A stretch of 64,000 nt of DNA. Source: Linnemannia schmuckeri. Lineage: Eukaryota > Mortierellomycota > Mortierellomycetes > Mortierellales > Mortierellaceae. Positions 57,861 through 64,000 of the stretch are shown in pieces (position 1 is the stretch's first letter; every line of letters starts with the position of its first letter). The position numbers and the translations under genes are program-made. A model generated the notes under the pieces. That model did not search any database and had not been told where the DNA came from. It saw nothing but the letters and a program-made list of their open reading frames with translations. Location of the stretch: NCBI GenBank assembly GCA_029449235.1, contig JANATG010000009.1:2248951-2312950 (forward strand), given 5' to 3'.

Positions 57861-59299
57861 CATCTTCCGCCCATATTTGATAGAACAGTCCATCAAAAAA
57901 CACAGTAATAGATAAATCAATGCACCATACCCTACCCATTATCGTTTAGGTATTCAACATCGTCCATGCTCTTTAGAGGCGTGAAAGACAAACTGGTCAT
58001 CTAGTCTCCTCCAACCACCAGCCAGGCGAGATTATTTCAAGTGCGTGCGCCAGTCCTGCCCCTCAATTCTCTGGCAGATGAGGGGTGTGGCTGATGAGAA
58101 AGAAAAGAAAGATGCGGGCGAGAGAAGACCTAGGAAAAGAGTAAATGGAGGAAGAAGATGAAGAGAAGTTGGGACATGCAGGACGGAGAAGAATAATACA
58201 CAAGAGAATCAAGGCGCGACAGTGAGGTCAGAGAAGGAGATGAGAAATGAGGATGAGAGAAGAGCAAGGAAAGACATAGAGAAAGACGAAGTCAAAGTCG
58301 GTCAAACAGTACCAAAGGAAATGTCAAAAAATGCATGACAGTGAGGATCAGTGGGTAACCGATAAGAAAGAGAAGGGACAGATACAGGAGACAGAAGAGC
58401 TCGGGAAGAGAAGGAGGAATGAAAATAAAGCAGAAGGGGGCACAAAGAGAGAAAGCGAAAGAATATGTAAGCTGTGTGTGGGTGACGACAAAGAAAGAGG
58501 GATGAAAGAGGGGGAGAAAAGAACAAGACGAGAAGGCAGATGAAGAAAAGAAAGGTGAAGCAGAACTAAGCGACAACGATGTGAAATTGACATAGGATAC
58601 GGGGACATAAAGAAACAGCCGAAGAATAAAAAGCAGAGGAGCCAAATGATTGTTTTTTATTTATTGAAAAAGATAACCAAGCAACAGAGACAGCGTCCAT
58701 TGAGGGAGTAGACTGGGCCATACCAGAAATGCTAAAGTGTAGGAGGAGTGGTGTGCGAATTCTAGTTGTTTGTAAAGGTTTCGAAACCTACAAAGTGTTG
58801 ATGCTGCGCCGACAGTGGGAACCGCCTAAACTCCAAATAGTTGGATACACCATTGGGTGTCTACGGATACCCCATAGGATAATGGATCTACAATACAGTA
58901 GCAACTTTTAAAAAGAGAGAAAGGACTAACCAAGGGGGTCCCCAATGTAGAGGATCATCTCATGGTAGTGGAGGAAAAGTTGGCATCCATTCCGGTTCTC
59001 TCGGATGATAAATCTCTCCGGGTAACAACTATGAACCAGGGGTGGTGAAGCTCCGGTACACCCGATGCCCTCAACCCTCCATCCACTTTTATTAACTTAA
59101 GATTGCAGGTTTTTAAAGTGGATAATTTCAACAGCTCTGGGATGCTCCATGACCTTAGTGGTATGAATCCACAATAGCTCTAGCGGTTTTCATGGTATCG
59201 AGAAGTGTTCTCAATCAATCATTCAGTTGTTGAGCTGTAGTTGTGGATAATGACGCAGGAAGGACAGTAGGATACATTTCAAGTAAATCTAAAATTACT
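57861..59299. other. Gene-poor subtelomeric region, purine-rich in part
   Basis: From about 58,080 to 58,630 the plus strand is strongly A/G-rich (AGAAAGAGAAGGG-type words), which opens chance frames on the other strand. No gene, RNA or clear repeat seen in 58,640-59,299. Confidence 0.4.
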
Positions 59300-60245
59300 T
59301 GGGATAATGGAAAATACAACCATTGGTAATACGCCTATGCTCAAAAGCTGGCCAAACGAATCGACGAATTACTAAAGAGCGAGGGGGATTCCTGGAGCGA
59401 CCTTGACCAATGTGTCCCAAAATCAAGATCTTCCATCGCTCCGAGATGAATGATCTGTTAAAGCAACGTCTTGAATCCATAGATGTGATATTTTTCCTTT
59501 CTACCATCTGGAGTAAACACTACATCCCCGGACCGTATAATGCCCTGGAAAAGGTTGTCACCTTCCTTTACTTTTTCATCGCAGGTGAACCAATGATTCT
59601 ATGTCCCAGTTAATTCCCAAGACCACCTTTCATGTCATCCATTCTAACCTTCTAAGATCGAAAGGTCAATGACTGAGAAGGAGATTAACCGATGTATTTC
59701 GTTGATGTTCTCCACCCCTAAGATCCGTATTTGATTAGCTAATTGGAAGACTCCTCCGTTGTTTAAACATGTAACCATTTTATTGGATGGTCATGATTCA
59801 AGAGCTATGCATGGGGAGGACAAGGCGGCTATGTACTCGTACAGGTTAAAGAAGTCTAGCTTTCGTACACAGGTCGCCATCGACGTTAATGGTATGGTCT
59901 TGTTCACCTCCAAGTCGGCCTCTTGTCGTGGCAACAACGATGGTAAGATGTTACTTGAGACGGGAATTGAAAAGAGGGTACGCTCGATGGATTGTATCGC
60001 GCTCGATGGATTGTATCGCGCTCGATGGAGAGGGTACACCCAGTATCTCGGTGATCAATGGAAAAGGAAAAGATCTTAGGAAGTGTAACTTTTGCTTTCC
60101 TTTTCGTAAGAGCCGACAACAACCTCTTCATGATGATGATGATGACGATAATTTTAACGCCATGTTTGATGGCTTTCGCTCATTGTCGGAGGATATCTTT
60201 GGGAATCTTGGAAAGACGTTCGCAAAATTTAACACAAGGAGATAG
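59300..60245 (+). pseudogene. Relic of a DDE (Harbinger/DDE_Tnp_4-like) transposase
   Basis: Three transposase-like pieces lie in order in changing frames. Bases 59410-59613 carry LLKQRLESIDVIFF and YNALEKVVTFLYFFIAGEPM, like the helical region before the catalytic core. Bases 59759-60020 carry the core: TILLDGHDSRAM (first Asp), YRLKKSSFRTQVAIDVNGMV and CRGNNDGKML (second Asp), then DCIALDG. Bases about 60060-60245 carry FCFPFRKSRQQP, an Asp run and FDGFRSLSEDIFGNLGKTF. Stops and shifts separate the pieces, and a tandem duplication at 59981 adds one shift. Such transposases cut and paste DNA elements with short inverted ends; I see no matching ends here. Not functional as it stands. Confidence 0.65.
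59981..60028. repeat. 19-bp tandem duplication inside the transposase relic
   Basis: The unit CGCTCGATGGATTGTATCG is present twice in perfect tandem, followed by ten bases of a third. Nineteen bases is not a multiple of three, so it shifts the frame. Confidence 0.95.
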
Positions 60246-60270
60246 TACGGACAGCCGGTAAAAGGAAGTT

Positions 60271-60743
60271 CATATCTTGTAGATTTTAAAAATTATCAAC
60301 TCATCAGCAAGTCATCAGCAATTAAGATTTAGGATAAAACAAGGCGAGGTATGCTGTCATATCCTAACTAGTGTGGTCATGCATGGAGAATTAGTACACA
60401 AGAATTTCTATCGCTCTCCATGCTCATGTAAAGGAAGGCAACCTGCACTCAGAGATTGCAAATAAAGGTATTCTACAACTTGCTTCTAGCCATCGAAACG
60501 ACAATACAGTGTACATTTATGGTTGCTGGCATTCAAGACATAAAGTAGGAATCTTGCGCAGATTATATCTTACGTAATGTCGAAATAAATCATAGAATGA
60601 ACCGGCCTTTGCAAATGTATACAGATAATTTACACCTGCAAATATACCTTAATTGAAAAATACAACTGGATGATAATGCGCCAGACGGATTGCAAGGTTT
60701 AAAAAGTGCCACATCCCATATACCATGAGCGTAAATGGTCGCC
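60271..60743. repeat. Diverged dispersed repeat, family 2, copy b
   Basis: Partner of 54806-55226, same orientation. It begins 25 bases after the last stop of the transposase relic. The other copy follows a different coding relic, so the repeat is not simply that transposase's 3' end. Confidence 0.75.
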
Positions 60744-61294
60744 ATTGAATGAGAGAGGGAGTCGATTATCCACGAGAGAGACAACTTTTACCAGAGTTAA
60801 CAGAAGTAGTCACGGTCCAAAACAAGTTGGAGAATGGGTTGGGCTACAAGAGGAGTTCCTTGGATTGGACGTTGAGGACGACGATGATGAGGATGATTCG
60901 ATGGAGAATGGTAATTTGTCCGCCAGTAAGTGAACAAAGTTATTAAAAAGTTTCTTTAAACAAGCATACACTTCATATCACTGACAACTTTGAAACGAGA
61001 CCTTTTTACAGCCAATAGGTCATCCATAGAGTTATATTTATATCTCCATAACGAGTCCTACCAGGGTGCCCTTATTCGCCAGCTTTCCAGATTTATATTA
61101 TAAATTCTTCATTGCGTACCTTTAGACCAGATTTCGTAATAAATGCAAACAAATGGATTTACAATAACTCGTACATCTAGCGGCAATTATGGAATACTGG
61201 GTATTGGGAATTAAGAATTTCGCTGGCCGTGGTATAAAGAGAAACATGGACTGACTCAAGGCGAGACACTATTCCATCGGATTCTTCCTCCCAC
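60744..61294. other. Subtelomeric spacer
   Basis: No supported feature. An acidic open piece (GLDVEDDDDEDDSMENG, around 60,840-60,910) is isolated. Confidence 0.35.
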
Positions 61295-62834
61295 TCAACA
61301 ATCTCGGCTAAGTGGAGGACTATGCCTGTTATGGGCTTTCTTTGGCAATGCGATACGAATGTAATTTACCATAATCATATCAATACTATGAAATTTAAAA
61401 GCGCCATTTGGACACTTTTCGCGAAAGGATACCTTCCTTTCTGTGAGCCTGCGACCATGGTTCCCGCCGTACATCCGGGTCATTGCTTAAATATCTTACT
61501 TTGGTAGTTATGGCTTCAATCTCTTCTACATCCGCTTCGAAGTATTAGATTGGGGGTGGTCGTTAAAGGTTTATACGTTACTCCACTTACAGCCATATCT
61601 TAGAAGTAGGAGAGCTTCACCAACGACAATAATCGAATAATCCTTTCTTGAGAAAATATACGGCTACTAAGAGTTAATACTGTGGGCTCTTTCTTTCCAT
61701 TGGATTTCAAACGAACACCTGTACGTTTTGCAACCCTTTAGAAACTCTCAAGCCTCGTTAATTCAATCAGTAATCGCATAACGAACATAGCGATGGTCCA
61801 TAAAATGTCAGCTTAATCCGAGTACACCCATGATCTTTGTAACAGTCATCGCCGCGCGATTGAGATCCCCCCCTTCTCAACAAGATCTTCCGTTCGAGAC
61901 CCAAAAACTTTTTATCTCAGTGCTTTTTGCCCCTTCCTTTGTTACTTTCCAGAGATACAATGGTGACCAACGCGACATAATTTTTCTGGCTTGATATACA
62001 GTTGCAAACTAGTCCTGGTGGTTATACGTTTACAATCATAGGAAAAGCATACGTCGTGAAGAACAATGGACATATTTTCTAAATAGAAAGTATGTTTACT
62101 GATATGGGAATAACCATCTTAGCACGGGTGTAATCCATCAATACTTTAATACTAATGTATCCAGCTAGTATTATTTCACAACAAATTTTCCATGACGAAG
62201 ATTACGTAATGTCTTGTAAACATGTCATTGTCAGCGTCTATATGGCCACCATAGTCTACTTTAATCGACTCCTCGTGCAACAAAGACTGTCTCAACGCGC
62301 TCCTTACTTCCGAATACAGTTTCCAGTTGTTATACCCTTGGTGTCTTCTCTTGCATGATTGTACAAACCAAACAATTATCGAGTCGCAAAAGGTCGTTGA
62401 TAGCCAAAGAAATTTGTCATTGCAATACTATCTGGTGAGCTTCGATAAAGCCTACCATGTCGTAAAGAAAGTGAAACTTTTCGTTGAGAACATCCTTTAC
62501 AAGCGCATCCTTAGATCGAGCAATTCGAGTGATAGGTATAGTAGTAGGTCATTGGAGTTTTAAGAATTGCGTTACCACTGACAAATATCATGTTTTCTCA
62601 ACCTCCCTTTTCCGTGAGCAAGCCAATGCCACGAAACTCATCACGAATCCCCTGGTAGGAGATTTCCGACAACGTTCTGATTCCTTGGACACTATGCACT
62701 CTGAAATCTAGTGGATACAGCTTTCGGTGGTTGTCAAAAGGCGTCCTATACACAAACTTACATAGCTCAACCCCGTAAGTATACAAGGTAAAATAGCTTT
62801 CTAGTTGGCGCGACTTTGTTAATAACTTTGGCAT
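61295..62834 (-). pseudogene. Decayed coding relic next to the telomere, unknown family
   Basis: On the minus strand 62834-62598 reads ESYFTLYTYGVELCKFVYRT, then DFRVHSVQGIRTLSEISYQG and IRDEFRGIGLLTEKGG. After one stop the same frame continues with ENMIFVSGNAILKTPMTYYY to about 62,510; the protein-like sequence then shifts frame to KDALVKDVLNEKFHFLYDMV and, past another stop, QISLAINDLLRLDNCLVC. A further short open piece is at 61483-61295. The run of plausible protein sequence across shifts and stops indicates a dead gene transcribed away from the chromosome end. I recognise no domain. Confidence 0.4.
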
Positions 62835-63014
62835 TGTAAAAAACTATCATGGTAACTATTGATCAATGAATCCATTATTCATTATCTGCTAATTTTCTAA
62901 GGAGTGAGTGAACGTGCTTCACCTTTTATTAAACCATTTGAAATAGCAAAATTGACACTAGGTGTAACATGTAGTTAGGAGATAGAAAAAGAAAGGACTA
63001 CTATGGTCATAATA

Positions 63015-64000
63015 AGCCATTTTTGGGGATTTTTAAGGATTTAAGGGTTCTTTAAGGTTTTTAGGGTTTTGTAGGGTTTTTTTAGGGTTTTTTTAGGGTT
63101 TTTTTAGGGTTTTTTAGGGTTTTTTAGGGTTTTTAGGGTTTTTTAGGGTTTTTTAGGGTTTTTTAGGGTTTTTTAGGGTTTTTAGGGTTTTTTAGGGTTT
63201 TTTAGGGTTTTTTAGGGTTTTTTTAGGGTTTTTTAGGGTTTTTTAGGGTTTTTTTAGGGTTTTTTAGGGTTTTTTAGGGTTTTTAGGGTTTTTAGGGTTT
63301 TTTAGGGTTTTTTAGGGTTTTTAGGGTTTTTTAGGGTTTTTTAGGGTTTTTTAGGGTTTTTTAGGGTTTTTTTAGGGTTTTTTAGGGTTTTTTAGGGTTT
63401 TTTAGGGTTTTTAGGTTTTTAGGGTTTTTAGGGTTTTTTTAGGGTTTTTTAGGGTTTTTTAGGGTTTTTTAGGTTTTTTAGGGTTTTTTAGGGTTTTTTA
63501 GGGTTTTTTAGGGTTTTTTAGGGTTTTTTAGGGTTTTTTAGGGTTTTTTAGGGTTTTTTAGGGTTTTTTAGGGTTTTTTTAGGGTTTTTAGGGTTTTTTA
63601 GGGTTTTTTAGGGTTTTTTAGGGTTTTTTAGGGTTTTTTAGGGTTTTTTAGGGTTTTTTAGGGTTTTTTAGGGTTTTTAGGGTTTTTAGGGTTTTTAGGG
63701 TTTTTAGGGTTTTTTAGGGTTTTTTAGGGTTTTTTAGGGTTTTTTAGGGTTTTTTAGGGTTTTTTAGGTTTTTTTAGGGTTTTTTAGGGTTTTTTAGGGT
63801 TTTTTAGGGTTTTTTTTAGGGGTTTTTTAGGTTTTTTAGGGTTTGTTTTTAGGGTTTTTTTAGGGTTTTTTGAGGGTTTTTTTAGGGTTTTTTAGGGTTT
63901 TTTAGGGTTTTTTAGGGTTTTTTAGGGTTTTTTAGGGTTTTTTTAGGGTTTTTTATGGTTTTTAGGGTTTTATAGGGTTTTTAGGGTTTTTAGGGTTTTT
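63015..64000 (+). repeat. Telomere-like array, consensus TTTTTTAGGG with variable T number
   Basis: From about 63,060 to the window end the sequence is tandem T(5-7)AGGG, most often T6AGGG, giving a unit of about ten bases. The first 45 bases (63,015-63,060) are degenerate forms such as TTTTTAAGG and TTCTTTAAGG. Rare variants inside include AGG for AGGG (near 63,412, 63,472, 63,766), GTAGGG, ATGG and GAGGG. The G-rich strand runs 5' to 3' toward the right edge, as expected for a right chromosome end. The array reaches the window boundary, so its length is unknown. Confidence 0.85.

Noticed and set aside
58292..58645. Minus-strand open frame of 117 codons
   Set aside because: It arises from a purine-rich tract on the plus strand, with Ser/Phe/Leu composition and no family signal.
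61861..61910. tRNA-like T-arm sequence (GTTCGAGACCC)
   Set aside because: I could not find matching acceptor and anticodon arms at the right spacing.
1..64000. CRISPR arrays, bacterial operons or ribosome binding sites
   Set aside because: The window is eukaryotic with spliced genes; the regular repeats present are coding repeats, microsatellites or telomere-like units.

Overview
The window looks like the end of a chromosome from a filamentous fungus of the Mucoromycota, most probably Mortierellomycotina. Genes are split by short GT-AG introns (mostly 40-300 nt), intergenic DNA is rich in C/T tracts and T or A homopolymers, and the left edge carries an F-box/leucine-rich gene family of the kind expanded in these fungi. 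The right end runs into a G-rich telomere-like array built mostly on T6AGGG. The lineage is inferred from style and protein family resemblance, not from a database search.

Layout. 1-7 kb: three tandem same-strand copies of an F-box/LRR-like gene, the first decayed. 7-13.5 kb: HID1 (minus strand, ten exons) and FCF2 (plus strand), divergently transcribed. 15.5-22.6 kb: a long coiled-coil protein and a GLUT-like sugar transporter, both plus strand. 23-27.4 kb, minus strand: NDUFA8 of complex I, RNA polymerase III subunit RPC34, and a multi-pass membrane protein gene with one frame break. 29-45.1 kb, minus strand: two very large genes, a 1943-residue membrane protein and a 2936-residue disordered plus coiled-coil (golgin-like) protein. 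46.3-50.4 kb: a polyglutamine-rich LIM-domain-binding (LDB/Adn1-type) transcription cofactor. 50.9-52.7 kb: an arrestin-like gene that appears to lack its amino-terminal half.

From about 52.7 kb to 63 kb there is no gene I would call intact. This subtelomeric stretch holds decayed coding pieces, two TA-flanked DNA transposons (a 367-bp MITE and a 1093-bp element that is almost entirely inverted repeat), a relic of a DDE (Harbinger-like) transposase, and two families of diverged direct repeats arranged as A-B...A-B. From about 63,015 to the window end is the telomere-like array, with its G-rich strand pointing outward.

The core genes are mostly housekeeping functions (secretory traffic, rRNA processing, respiration, Pol III transcription, sugar uptake, transcriptional control of morphology) with no shared pathway. 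Exon joins below were placed by eye on GT/AG sites and reading-frame continuity, and none has transcript support. The points most worth follow-up are the ten-base telomere unit, the foldback transposon, and the two giant unrecognised proteins.
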